Assembly (NCBI GenBank): GCA_900095095.1
Contig: FMBT01000332.1
Coordinates: 1 to 64,000, forward strand
Direction of reading: 5' to 3'
Length of the DNA: 64,000 nucleotides
Source of the DNA: Fragilariopsis cylindrus CCMP1102
Lineage: Eukaryota; Bacillariophyta; Bacillariophyceae; Bacillariales; Bacillariaceae
The position numbers were made by a program, and so were the translations under genes. Numbering within the stretch: the first letter of the stretch is position 1; every line of letters begins with the position of its first letter. Shown piece after piece: positions 33,977 to 45,419 of the stretch. A model generated the notes under the pieces. The model was not told the origin of the DNA. It did not search any database and saw only the letters and a program-made list of their open reading frames with translations.

Positions 33977-35183
33977 TCAATCGGACGTCCCTTGTGATGA
34001 GTTATCCATTGTAATAAATCCCTGCGTGCTATTAACGAGCGTCGATGCCTGTTCTTGTCCAACGACGAGGGGGTTGGTTTTGCCACTTGCACCAAAATGT
34101 GTCGCATCGATTGTTTCTAAATGTCCTCTATTCGATACACCGGATTGATGATTATTTAATCGATGATGTTGATTGTGTGGATTGCTCATATTCATATTCA
34201 TACTTTGGCCAAGATGACTCCCTACCCCCACTCCACCTCGACCTTGTTCTATCCTTAATATAGATTGTTCTTCCCCCGCATGACATAGAAATAGTAAAAC
34301 AGCGAATATTGTATACAATGCACTTAAGAATATACATGTCACTGCTAATATCGTAGCTATTTGTTCTACTTGATATGGTTCACTGTTCTCTCCATCTCCA
34401 TTATTATTCTCTTCTTCCTCTTCTTTTTCTCGATCATTATAGTAACTGTCTGCCACCTACAACATTTAGAAACCAATAAGAATTGTGATGCGGTTGAAGT
34501 GAGTATATATAGTAAAAGTAAAAGAGATGATCGATGATCAATGATCAATGAACAAACAAAAATAAACTAAATACCATATACGACATACGACATAGAAGAA
34601 TAGATAATAGGAAACGTACCTTAACTTCACCCAAAACAACAGCACACACCAATAACAGATTAGCAAATATTACAATAGCACCACCAAATATCCCGACCCG
34701 TAATTTGTTGGATCCGATTGAAAAGCATGGGGCGATATATACACCCCGTAATGATGTAAATCCAACAATAGCCATACTACCATAACAGGACAAGGATGTT
34801 GCTAACATCATTGTATATACAGCAACGAATGTAATTGATTTAGCTGACATTGATGATAATAACATGTTTGATTCTCGGACCTGTTCACGATATTTTTCGT
34901 CATGTGAATTATCATTCCCATTATTATTATTGTTGTTGTTGTTGTCGTCACCATCTTGACTATTATCATAGTTGTAGTAGTCTTCATTACCTTGATACCA
35001 ATCATCACCCTCGTAATATTTTTCTAAATAATTATAATGTGAATGAACTTTCACTGATAAAGCAACAGCTGTAATAAAAGCAAATAATGTCAATACTGTT
35101 GTAATCGACCATGTAAATGCTACCATCGAACGTTTATCTATAAGGAATTCACCACATAACGATGGTGTTATCCTCCTGGGCAT
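33977..35183 (-). CDS. Four-pass membrane protein, two exons
   Basis: Exons 35183-34620 and 34456-33977 join in phase through a 163-bp intron (gtacgt...gttgtag), giving 347 residues. There are four hydrophobic segments: FTWSITTVLTLFAFITAVAL, ITFVAVYTMMLATSLSCYGS, GIFGGAIVIFANLLLVCAVV and ILAVTCIFLSALYTIFAVLL. A long Asp/Asn/Tyr-rich loop (with an Asn run) separates the first two. The tail is Ser/Asn/Gly-rich and soluble. The topology suggests a tetraspan protein, but the tetraspanin CCG motif is not seen. I do not recognise the family. A role in vesicle or plasma membrane is conjecture. Confidence 0.65.
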
Positions 35184-35908
35184 GATTGATGATTTATATT
35201 TATTGTGTATTATCTACCGACGATGATGTGACGACGGTGATGATTGTGAGGAAAAAGGTATTTTTCGACTTCGGTTGTTTGTTCCCCGTTCCATCGATCG
35301 ACTTTCGGACGTATGTAATTCTTTCTGTATAGTCTTGTCTCTCTCTCTCTGTCTCTATCTATCTCTACCTCTGTGTCTTTGGCTGTCACTGGTAGTACAA
35401 TGTAGTTGCTTGCTAAGCTAACTCTGTGATGTGCTGCTCTGCAATGGTATGGTTGGCTGGTGGCTATTTGCTTATGGCTCTCCCCAACAGTCCGAATACA
35501 TCAATTATTATAGGGTGTTCTAATAATTATTTTCAACACACTGGCATGTCGCATGACAAGTAACGTTTATTTACCGTACTACGTAAAAGTGCACGAAGTT
35601 TGACAGTCTACTCTTGGCATCACTTGTGAAAAAGAGCTTGCTTCACTTTTTTTTCGTCCATACTTTTTTTACATGCATTTTCCTTTGCTAATTGAAAATT
35701 ATGTGAAATAAGAACGGAAAACAGTAATAAAACCTTGTTAAACGCACCGGACGAACCAACAGCCAATGATTAGGGCATATGAAAAACTTGAAGTGATTGA
35801 TGTACAGCATTTAAGGGGTATATTTAGGGGAAGTACCCCCTTAATTGTATATTACGGGGTATGCAAAATGCAAATTTAAAAATTGACCAAAATGAAAAAA
35901 TTACGAAC
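35184..35908. promoter_or_regulatory. Upstream region of tetraspan gene
   Basis: About 725 bp with a ct-rich tract (35337-35380) and no coding frame. It ends at the target-site duplication of the transposon-like element. Confidence 0.4.
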
Positions 35909-37173
35909 TACAATACTAGTGATACACAACGGCCGTTGATGGCAACGGCGTTGTAGCGTTGTCCCGTTGCGTTGACCAACGCAACGGTACCCCCCATCAA
36001 CGCCGTTGCGTTGATAGCGTTGATTTACAAGACTGAGTTAGCTCCAAAAAAAAAAAACCTAGTAATTACTAGTGGTACTAACTAACAAGTAACATACCTT
36101 TAACAAATGTTAGCTAGTATAACTTTAACACCTGCAACTACACCAAAATTAAAGTATATTTTCAGGTTAAAACATCTTTACCTTTTCACCTGAGGTAGCT
36201 ATGAATGGCTCCCCAATAATTTGTGATAGTTCATGTATGTGTACATTGTGGATTGAAGAAGAAAGTCATGATTATATCCTTGATGGAATATTTAGGAGAT
36301 ATACAATTGTTGATGTGTACACACCGGGTGTGGTATCTTATTATTATTCTTACTACTATTATTCTGCATATACATACTGTTATCATGATACCATTACAAT
36401 TATAATTGTATTATTATTATTATTGTGCTTCTACTACAGGTATGTATCATTATTGTTACCACTACTCAACCACCGGGTACGTCTGAAAGGCTCTGAACAT
36501 ACCATTGTTATCAATATAACTGTTCATTCTTATTACTATTACTATTCATGTACATACCTCTATCATGATACCATTACTATTATAATTGTATTATTATTAT
36601 TAATATTATTGTACTTCTACAGGTATGTATTATTATTGTTACTACTCAACCACCAGGTACATCTGAAAGGCTCTGAACATACCATTGTTTTCAATATAAC
36701 TGTTCATAACTGTGCTCTAATTTGCTTTAAACTTATTCCATATCTTATTATTGGATCGCCGTACAAGACTTGATCCGAGCTTAGCAGGTCAACTATTATA
36801 TGTAGGTAGTAATTATAAATGGTACATGCAGCAAATTGTAGAATAACTATTTAATAAATTATTAATATTATACGTCTTTTTTCTATATCCTATACTACAT
36901 TTAATATTTATCAAGTACACCAACACTTATTTATAAACTCACTTGCAACAGATTATCACAAAATCGTACTGAAAAAGAGCATAGAACACAGGGTAATTCA
37001 AAAAAACCGCCTTGCGGCGAGCTATCCAACCCCCCTTTTATTCCCCCCATTCTTTGGGGGGGTTGACCGTTGGTCAACGGCCGTTGCAACGGCTCTACAA
37101 AAGAGGGCCGTTGCAACGGCATTTTCATCAACGGCCCCCAAATGCCGTTGCGTTGTGTATCACTATACAATAC
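35909..37173 (+). mobile_element. Non-autonomous hAT-like DNA transposon with 8-bp target duplication
   Basis: The element occupies 35917-37165 (1249 bp). Its ends are perfect 15-bp inverted repeats: tagtgatacacaacg at the left and its complement at the right. It is flanked directly on both sides by tacaatac (35909-35916 and 37166-37173). An 8-bp duplication with TAGTG-type ends is the hallmark of the hAT superfamily. Both subterminal regions are packed with caacgg/ccgttg motifs in both orientations, which could form hairpins and are typical of hAT transposase-binding sites. No transposase frame is inside. The interior is AT-rich with a 180-bp tandem duplication. The perfect duplication suggests recent insertion. 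Confidence 0.85.
36351..36708. repeat. 180-bp tandem duplication inside the element
   Basis: Two copies, offset by exactly 180 bp, share tatcatgataccattac (36381 and 36561) and ctgaaaggctctgaacatac (36483 and 36663). They differ by scattered substitutions and by compensating small indels in tat/tta runs. Confidence 0.8.
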
Positions 37174-37241
37174 AGTACTGTACACAACAAGATACAACTT
37201 ACAACACAAAACGCAAAACTGGCAACTGGCAACTGGCAACG

Positions 37242-38495
37242 ATGGTTGCAACAAGTGTAGGCAAAAGGATCGCTTCATTGCTGTCGAGGACAATAATTGC
37301 TACTGATAACATTACTGGTAGTTCTAATATTAACATTAGCAGGTTGAGACAAATACAGAACAGATCTTTTGCTGCGCACGCTATACGTCGTCGTCCGCCA
37401 ATCAGGTATCTTTCGGCAGGCGTATCATGCTCATCCCTTTCTAATACTCATACTACTTGTAGTACGACGTCATTCAAAAGGTACAACAACAACAGAATTT
37501 ACTACCCCCAAAAAATAATTAACTCGAGTGCATCATATTCGCAAACTACCAACATCAATAGACGACGATGTTTCTCATCGTCGACTGGTAATGGCGATAA
37601 GGGTGATATTGGTGATGGTGATGGTGATGGTGATGGTGAACCAGTTCTACTGATCGATATAGATGATATGCAGAGTACAATCCTCGAACAATCGTCTGAT
37701 ATGGCCAGAGAGCTTAGCAATAATGGATATTACACAACAACAAATTTTCTATCTAAATCAGTCATTACTGTATTACGGTCTCAATCGATAACGTTACGGT
37801 CAATGGGTAGATTTGAACAATCGTGGTCCGAAAAGATTATTGATGGTTCAAAAATTCGATTTGATAAGGATGGTGTCTTTGCATGTGAACCAGATGGACA
37901 AGATTATTATGATGCACCTGATCTTATTGTCTATATGAGTATACTACTACAAACATTACCAGCTGCATTGAATGATCAAATGATGCAACTGCAAATGCAA
38001 ATGCAAACGCAAATTCCAAACACAACAACAACAACAATAATAGATGATGGTGCTGCACAAGATTTATCAAATTCATCCTTCAATGCAAAACTTGCTGTTA
38101 CGTCACCTGGTGGATCAAAGTATCCACTACATATTGATAATCCACAGGGAATTGATGCTGGTGATACAAGGAAATTAACTTGTATACTATATCTGAATCC
38201 AGATTACAACAAAGATGAAGATGGAGGAGAATTACGTCTACTTCTTCCATCATCATCTACAGACAAAAAAATGGAGATGGTCGATCTGACACCGGAAGGT
38301 GGACGATTATTACTGTTCTGGAGTGATGAGATGCCTCACGAAGTACTTCCAACTGCACCAAATGGTAATAAGGATGATCCATCATTGGATCGATACGCTC
38401 TTACTGTATGGATACCAACAACCAATGTAATAAAACTTCATAACGAGACATCAAAATTTCGTAACTTGAAAGATTTGGCTTTTCCTGCCTCCTGA
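37242..38495 (+). CDS. 2-oxoglutarate/Fe(II) oxygenase, prolyl-4-hydroxylase-like
   Basis: An intact frame of 417 residues from ATG 37242 (MVATSVGKRIASLLSRTIIA). The Arg/Ser-rich, acid-free first ~100 residues suggest a mitochondrial presequence. A Gly-Asp run (gatggt repeats) follows. The double-stranded beta-helix oxygenase domain spans ~residues 165-405. The HxD pair is in LHIDNPQ (~298-300), the distal iron His is in EMPHEVLP (~366) and the 2-oxoglutarate Arg is probably in LDRYALTVWI (~384). LTCILYLNPDY and EDGGELRLL match the usual P4H core. The substrate is unknown. The hAT-like element ends 76 bp upstream of the start codon, so the native promoter is displaced or replaced. Confidence 0.8.
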   Translation: MVATSVGKRIASLLSRTIIATDNITGSSNINISRLRQIQNRSFAAHAIRRRPPIRYLSAGVSCSSLSNTHTTCSTTSFKRYNNNRIYYPQKIINSSASYSQTTNINRRRCFSSSTGNGDKGDIGDGDGDGDGEPVLLIDIDDMQSTILEQSSDMARELSNNGYYTTTNFLSKSVITVLRSQSITLRSMGRFEQSWSEKIIDGSKIRFDKDGVFACEPDGQDYYDAPDLIVYMSILLQTLPAALNDQMMQLQMQMQTQIPNTTTTTIIDDGAAQDLSNSSFNAKLAVTSPGGSKYPLHIDNPQGIDAGDTRKLTCILYLNPDYNKDEDGGELRLLLPSSSTDKKMEMVDLTPEGGRLLLFWSDEMPHEVLPTAPNGNKDDPSLDRYALTVWIPTTNVIKLHNETSKFRNLKDLAFPAS

Positions 38496-39184
38496 TTGTT
38501 CTTCATTTCACAATAAAATACGGAAAGAGGGAGCCAAAAATCCTTTACAGTAAATACATGAATTTAATTGGGTCTAAGCCAACAAAACTACGACTTTAAA
38601 TCTATAGCTACAATTCTTCGCACAACTCCCAGCAGTTTTACCTCACATAATAAAACAAAGATTATTACACATTTGAGATTATGAAAATTACTTTATAGTG
38701 TGTTTTTACAGCGTGGATCATACCCGCTTTTTTGCTTTTTTACAAAGCAGGTAAGTAAAGTGGGTATCCCTACCCGCTTTTTAGGGAAGCGGTATGCTCC
38801 ACGCTTTTCAAAAACAAAAACAAAAATAAATTATTAGTTTTCGACCAACCCCCACGATATTTACAGTGCGCCGGAAAGACCCTGACAAATCGACCATTCG
38901 ATTTTTCCGCGAAAACCTTGTTGAGACACTAATAAGACATTCCACTCGTGTGCGGCAAATTCAGTGTATTTTACTTGCGATAGTTGTTACTGTACATTAA
39001 ATTAAGAATGCTGATTTTCGGACAGGTCAGAGTCACTCCTCATTCACGACACAGAATAGCTAAGAAAGGAAGGTTGTATTGATAAAACAAAAAGCATAAA
39101 CCTGAAGACGGGACATAAAACCAAGAAAGCCTTAGCTATCTTAACATCGATAAAACAAAATCATCACCCATAACATACATTAGG
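38496..39184. other. Intergenic spacer with a foldback element
   Basis: About 690 bp between two rightward genes. It contains the 97-bp palindrome at 38709-38805 and otherwise no gene. Confidence 0.5.
38709..38805. repeat. Short foldback (MITE-like) inverted repeat
   Basis: The left arm agcgtggatcatacccgctt pairs with the right arm aagcggtatgctccacgct with few mismatches. Inside, gggtatcc and taccc extend the symmetry. A hairpin of this type is common for tiny non-autonomous elements. No unambiguous target duplication is seen, only T-rich flanks. Confidence 0.65.
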
Positions 39185-40627
39185 ATGACAGCCTTGTCCG
39201 CAAAAAATGCGGAAATAACCACAAAAATAGACATCGATGCTATCACCAGTAGTGCCGTTAGTCATGGAAAAGCGCGAAACCGATTATTCATTTTCGCAAA
39301 AGTTACCATGTTTGTTTGTCTTATTATTGGTGTAGTTGCGTACAACACGCCACTTTTTGGTAAAAACATCTACTACGATGCGACTATGACAAGTATTACA
39401 AATGAGGGTCGTGATGAAGCAGTAGCAGCAGCAGATGCTGTTGTTGTAGGAGGTCCTTCTTCTTCTTCTTCTTCCGCTAGTACCACTAGTAGTAACAAAA
39501 GAAAGTTGTCCGGACTGGAACGATTATTAGTATCTGAACCAGACCCCAGTGACGAATCTGCATTAATTGCAAAAATTGCTGAAAAATTAAAACCATCTAC
39601 AATTCGTTTCATTGATGAGGACGAAGAAGACGGAGCAGTAGATACTACTGTTAAGAAGGATGGTGACATTGAAACTATTACCACCACACAAAAGAAACAA
39701 CAACGAACTATTATGGAACCACATCAAGTTTTACATTTGCATCATATGAAAACTGGTGGTACATCAATGGATCACTTACTGCGATGTGCAACGAAACGTT
39801 TAGAGAAGGAAGCTAATTATACTGTTCCGTACTATTCAATTCATGAATGTAGCCGATCCAGATTTGAAACATGTTTATCTCAACAAGATAATGTATGTCG
39901 AACATCTATGGATAAAGCTGCTGTGATGTCCTATTGTAGCGCATTAAAGCATTTAGAGGAATTTGGATGGTGGCACAATAATAATGAAAAACAACATATT
40001 AAAGCATTTACTGTATTACGTAATCCAGTGGATCGGGTTTGGTCAATGTTTCGATTCCAAACAAAGAACTGTTACAAGTGTACACCCCTGAAAGATGTAT
40101 ATAAAGCAATTGATTCTGGCAAGAAAAATTCAGGATTTGATAAACTATGTACAGATCAAATACAGAATCATGAAGTTAATAACTTATTAAGTTCTGAATG
40201 GCCATTAGAAGCATCACAGGTACGTGATGGTGATGATGATGAGGAAACTGCAGTAACACGTAGTGCAATGATTCAAGAGGCCATTAATAATATGAAGGGG
40301 TTCTTTACAGTGATTGGCATCACAGAAGAATTAGATACAACAGCACAATTATTAGGAAAGGTTATGCCATGGATGAGTGATACTATTGATGAAGAATTAT
40401 ATGGTGGGAAAATGAAATCAACATGTTCCTTGGCACATGCCAATGCATCTCCAAAAAATAATCGTTGTGGTAAAGATGGTAAATCACATTGGGATCTACC
40501 AAAACAACCTGATCAAGAAACATATGATTTAATTGTGAAACATAATTCATTAGATATGGAATTGTATGAAGCAGCTGTCTCCTATTTTGAACTACAAAAA
40601 CGTGCATTAAATTTATTAGATGAATAA
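39185..40627 (+). CDS. Golgi-type sulfotransferase, second in window
   Basis: An intact frame of 480 residues, type II topology. A cytosolic N-terminus (~35) is followed by an anchor (FIFAKVTMFVCLIIGVVAYN) and a low-complexity Ser/Ala/Val stem. The catalytic domain has a P-loop-like PAPS motif (LHHMKTGGTSMDHLL, ~186-200) and a 3'-phosphate motif (VLRNPVDRVWSMFRF, ~276-290). Multiple cysteines between them (ECSRSRFETC, DNVCRTS, KNCYKC) suggest disulfides in the lumen. The HMKTGGTS form is typical of HS2ST/carbohydrate sulfotransferase-type enzymes. It is clearly a different subfamily from the one at 9.5-10.8 kb. The likely role is sulfation of secreted polysaccharides. The acceptor is unknown. 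Confidence 0.78.
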   Translation: MTALSAKNAEITTKIDIDAITSSAVSHGKARNRLFIFAKVTMFVCLIIGVVAYNTPLFGKNIYYDATMTSITNEGRDEAVAAADAVVVGGPSSSSSSASTTSSNKRKLSGLERLLVSEPDPSDESALIAKIAEKLKPSTIRFIDEDEEDGAVDTTVKKDGDIETITTTQKKQQRTIMEPHQVLHLHHMKTGGTSMDHLLRCATKRLEKEANYTVPYYSIHECSRSRFETCLSQQDNVCRTSMDKAAVMSYCSALKHLEEFGWWHNNNEKQHIKAFTVLRNPVDRVWSMFRFQTKNCYKCTPLKDVYKAIDSGKKNSGFDKLCTDQIQNHEVNNLLSSEWPLEASQVRDGDDDEETAVTRSAMIQEAINNMKGFFTVIGITEELDTTAQLLGKVMPWMSDTIDEELYGGKMKSTCSLAHANASPKNNRCGKDGKSHWDLPKQPDQETYDLIVKHNSLDMELYEAAVSYFELQKRALNLLDE

Positions 40628-40855
40628 ATGAGAAATTACTGATGAAAAAGAATGAAGGGAGTAAATGAATGAATGAATGATAAGCGGAAGAAACGGATGA
40701 ATTAATACAGAAATAGAATCGGAAAACAAGGAGTCGAGAAGAAGAAATTAAAGAAAAAAAGAGAACTTACAATACATATTTTAGCATAAAAGTAACATTC
40801 TAAAAAGATAAAGAATCATTACTATATTTTATCTTGTACTCAAAACAAATGCTTT

Positions 40856-42513
40856 TTAACTTGACGAGCTACAGGAGGAGGATGATAATGATGATGGAAA
40901 TAATTTCGTCCTTTCTTCTCTTCGTTTTCTGAATTCATACGCATAAACAAGTGATGAAGAAAGTCGTTCTAACGTATTTACCAAAGCAACAGCCTCTTGT
41001 CGAGACAAAATGATGGTACCATTAGAATTGTCATCATGAAATAATATACGTAATGCCGTACCGATACCAAGTGTTTGCAATGTCCCCCATAATTTACATC
41101 GATCGCATCCAACACATTGCATAATACTTGTTAAATGTTGAAATCGACGTTGTAGTTCTGATTTCCGTGCTTTTGTTGATTCATCATGATCGACACCATC
41201 AGCATCAACAAGAATGTCCGATAATAATGATGATTCATTAAATGTATTAGGACATTTTTGTGGCAATGTCATAATTTCTGGTAATAATGATTCACTCCAA
41301 TACGTTGTCAATAACAACGACTCATCTTCATCAGGATATCGACTGATTTGTTGTTGTATATCATCAAGTTGTTCTGGTACTGCTGCACTTATAGCTACTC
41401 CTGCTTTCACAACAGCTCGTAACAATAATGAGAATGCTACATATAAATTTTCAACACGATCTGTATGCTTCAAAACACGATCGTATGCCATCGTATCATT
41501 CAATCCCCACATTTGACATTCACCAACTATCGTTGGACTCATTTCTAAACAATACGAATGTGCAATATGTAAAGAAATGGATGAATGTAATCCTGAAATA
41601 AATCGATTGTACAAACGTTGTTCCGATGATAGATTACAGGACATATCATCATCATCATTATCATCTTGATCATCATGAGGTGATTCGTTACCGGTATTGG
41701 TATTATCATCGTTGTTGTTATGAGTTTTTCTTCTGTTGTAGGTTGAAAACAGTTTGTTAAATGAATTGCAGACCATACCTTTTCCGCGCTTGGTCCGGTA
41801 TAGCCAGTATATCCTTCAGGATTAAGTCGAAGATCAACAACTTGTGCCGTGGTAATACTATTAGCAGTATTAGGATGTAACAACGATGGAAATGCCTCTC
41901 CGGGTAAAAAAGAATCAAAACCATTATTGTCGAAAGCTTCTTCTGGTGACGATGATGATGATTGTTGCCAACCATCAATGACATAAGATTCCACTGTTGT
42001 CACAACATTATCATCTGCTATGGCAGCACAATCAGGATCGGGTCCTGTGATTGGATTATGATCCACACCATCAAAGGACCATACTGGAGGTTCTTCACAT
42101 TCACAAACGGAACAATCTTTCATGGCACACACTGGCATGTCATGCCATAACTCACACGGTGAACATAAATCAATTTTAAAATGCGCAAAGAATGGAGTTT
42201 CAATAACTTTCTTCAACAGAGGATAGACCGTATTACGATTTACTTCCTCGATTTCCACAAAAGTACAACAGCATTCGGGTATATTCCGACCTTGATGAAA
42301 TCCCATAATTTCTGCTAATGATGTCGATGTTGTTGAATTGTTTTCGTTACTGTTGTTGCCAACGGTGGTATCAAATAGTAGTACCTTTGTTGGATGATAA
42401 CCAAGGAACACCGATATCGATCCTACCGTCACTGTCATAAAGAAAGCGATCGATCTATGACGAAGACCCAAAGGGTTCAATAATGCTTGTCGGTCGGATT
42501 GTTCAGTCTTCAT
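40856..42513 (-). CDS. ERO1: ER oxidoreductin 1 (ERO1), one frameshift
   Basis: A thiol oxidase that reoxidises protein disulfide isomerase using FAD and passes electrons to O2. It has an N-terminal membrane anchor (SIAFFMTVTVGSISVFLGYH). Recognised blocks are ECCCTFVEIEEVNRNTVYPL, FFAHFKIDLCSPCELW with the CSVC-type shuttle cysteines just after, then PVW. Next come EGYTGYTGPSAEKVWSAIHL then TNCF, and the active-site region CVGCDRCKLWGTLQTLGIGT then ALRILF, with the CxxCxxC motif. All are in family order. The frame slips by one base near 41725 in an A run (gaagaaaaactc), just after the TNCF block. Both sides are clearly ERO1, so an assembly indel or a one-base lesion is likely. A low-complexity Asn/Asp insert follows the slip. 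Confidence 0.85.
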
Positions 42514-43300
42514 CTTCTGTATTGTAATAGCTACTTCAATCCTAGTCGAGTTTATCGTCTATCGTTTTTGGCTCTCTCTCTCTCTCTCTATACTATGGTT
42601 TCCAAGATTGCCCTTTCTCTGTCTCTTTTCATTTTATGATGATTTAATTTGAAGATATAAATATTGCTTCACATCAAAGAATGATCGAATGATCGAATGA
42701 AGAATCGGCAATCTGCGAAATCGAAACGATGGTCAATCCATATAATTCGGCGTGGAAAAAAAAAATTAAATTCAAAATTGCTACGTGGTAATTGCATTTC
42801 AGTCGTGTCGCGACTCGAAATCATTCTAAAGGCGACGAAGTCGATAATGATAAATATATAGGTACATAATATTATGCATTAAGATTAGAAAGAAGACATT
42901 ATTCCATCTACATGACAGTGGGAAATGTTATCAACCAAGGCTCCACTTGTACTTATCGGATCAACACAAATAAAGCGTCTGATTCCACCAGAAAAAGTAG
43001 TGAGGTTCAATTTGGTTGGTTGGAGAATTTTCTACAGAGAAGAGGTGTGAATACATAGGAAATCAAATCTCAAGACATAACAAGAGGTGCATCAGAGGAG
43101 AGAATAAGAGAGTAAAAGCTAGCCAAACAAAAGAGAATATAGTCTATTATCGTTACACATGTATATGCACATGTACATGTACAAAACAAGATTGTGAATG
43201 GGAGATGGGAGATAAAATAAGGGGGGCCCGTACAACACAGCAGACAAACAAATACATGGCAAAAAACAAAAATACATCAAACAACCTCACTCCTAAATCA

Positions 43301-43317
43301 GGGGGGGGGGGGGGGGG
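43301..43317. repeat. Poly-G tract
   Basis: Seventeen consecutive Gs on the plus strand, isolated in AT-rich DNA. Runs of this kind form G-quadruplexes readily and are often miscounted in assemblies. Confidence 0.9.
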
Positions 43318-44476
43318 CAACTTCCAATAACCATCTGATAATCTCCCTAAGGCCAGCCATACACTTTTCCTACTAAATATGGTAGGTATAATTTTATGCA
43401 GCTCTAGCTTGTTGTACCACCACAATACCTCGCATCATCACATGCATATGCTTGTGTTGTGGTGGGAAATAGTAGTAGGGATGAAAAAATTTGAATCTTC
43501 ATATGTCTTGTTGAGAGTGTGGTTGAAACATTATGAGTTCAAACTGATAACACAAACTTTGGGAGTGTGCCTTTAATTTTCTTTGTTGGAGCAAAGGAGG
43601 AGAGACAGGGAATGAAAAAATACACAGCCAGAACATTCTTTCCTCCTTGTCTGTGTGAATAATACATAATGTATACATGACTGCCGTGTTCTACCTAAAA
43701 CCCTGCAGAAAAAGCAAAAAGCTCAGAATCCAGAAGGACATACTCTAATTTTTTATAACATAGCGCACATACTGTCCTTAACTCTGCGTTGTTCCAGACT
43801 TACTCCAGAAAATTATTGATATCATGTCATAAAGAGGTTCTCTCTTGCCATACCAAATAAGATGGTTCTTGTTCTTTCTTCCCCTTCTTTCTCTACAATG
43901 ACATACTGCTAGGATATTACTGGAAAATACAGACTCAAGCCAAAAAATGTTGACATCATAAAGTTTCTTTGCGTGCCGTGTGCATGCCACATTTCAAATA
44001 GATGGGTTATAGTTTCCCTTCTTTTTTACATTCACACTCACTCACATTGTAATGCTACTGGATGAATGAAGGCGGTGTCAGCCAGGAATAGGCACATTTC
44101 AGGACAAGAATTCTAACATTGTGTTCTAGCATGCAATGTTTCGCCACCGTGGAAAATGCTCTGAAACTCAAACCACAGTGTGTCATTAATTTTGTGTACC
44201 CAGTTTTACTCCTCTTGTAGCCTTGAGTATGCACTGCTGCTGATCAATTCAAAACCATCATTGGTAAAAATTGCAGTCAATAAACAATGTCTAGTAAAAT
44301 TGGTGTGCACCAAGAAAACGCTGGGCAGTATTGCACTGTTTGTGTCTGGTCCATTGCAGGTTCAATGTGGTCTTATTTTTTCTGATTTCCTTTTTTTCAT
44401 TTCAATTTGGTCTGCCAAAGCAACCCACACTCAATACACAAGCTGTAGTATTAGAGTTTAAGAGGGGTTGGTGTAA

Positions 44477-44503
44477 TGTGTGTGTGTGTGTGTGTGTGTG
44501 TGT
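44477..44503. repeat. GT dinucleotide microsatellite
   Basis: About thirteen GT units in the gene-poor spacer. Confidence 0.9.
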
Positions 44504-45419
44504 ACATTTTCTTCTTGTAGCTTTTGTCTATTGCTCTTCCTATTCCGTGCATCTACAAAGGATTACAAGCTATGACTTGGCATTGAGAGCTTTTTGGAAA
44601 ATATCCTCATTTATTGTATTGTGTGCACAGAAGAAGAATACAGACACAGCTCTTCGTGACAGGCTTCTTTTGACCCACTGGGTGATCCAATACAACACAA
44701 AATCAACCCAAAGGTTTTTTTGTCTCTTTTTGTTCTGGTTTTACCTTAAATAAGATTGTTTTTGATGGCATCATGTGCAACTCTGCCTCTCAAAATGTCT
44801 GTATTCATTTTCCGTAATGTGGGATACATTATTTAATCCTGCGCAAATCATGATTGTTCAAAGAATGGAAAATAAAATCTAGTACTGTCCGGGACAGAAT
44901 AAAAGAGTGATAGGGCTTACTGTAATTTTCAGCTGTAATAACGTCTGAAATTGCATGAAACTACATGCACGAGCTTAATGCAAACACACAATTTATGTAG
45001 TAGATATAAATTACTTAAAATTACCATGATTAATGCTCAACTTGTAGGCCTTTCTGTTAGTAGGCCAGTCGTGTACAAAACTACAGCATCAAAAGGGGGT
45101 AGTTATATAGCATAGTTCACCCCGACAGCTTGGAAACCCATGATAAGATTACTAAACAAGCCATTATTTCAACTTGTTTTCTTAAACAAGTTGAACTTAC
45201 AGTACGTTGACAAATTCAATTTGTTTGAAGGGGGAGGGAATATTTAAAGATTGTTAGTCCCCCTTTATAACTTTGATTAGTTTTGTCCTCGTTTTCGACT
45301 GTTTTTTTGACGTCTTTTTTCATTCGTGTAATAAGTCTAGCAAATAAATCTAAAAAGTAAAAGAAAGAATTCTTTTAATCATTCAACATTCAACATTCAA
45401 CATTCAACTCAAATCGACG

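Larger units (their letters stand above)
42514..45419. other. Large gene-poor spacer
   Basis: 2.9 kb with no convincing gene on either strand. It contains a 17-base G run (43301-43317) and a GT dinucleotide run (44477-44503). The stretch from about 43340 to 44900 is less AT-rich and less repetitive than neighbouring spacers and has a texture of its own. An old inserted element is possible, but I find no terminal repeats. Confidence 0.45.

Noticed and set aside
36201-36773. 190-codon frame inside the hAT-like element as a transposase
   Set aside because: Tyr/Leu/Ile low complexity from tta/tat runs and the 180-bp duplication. No transposase or zinc-finger motif.
44180-44753. Overlapping short frames in the 2.9-kb spacer
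   Set aside because: No start context, domain or repeat logic, and they cross a GT microsatellite.
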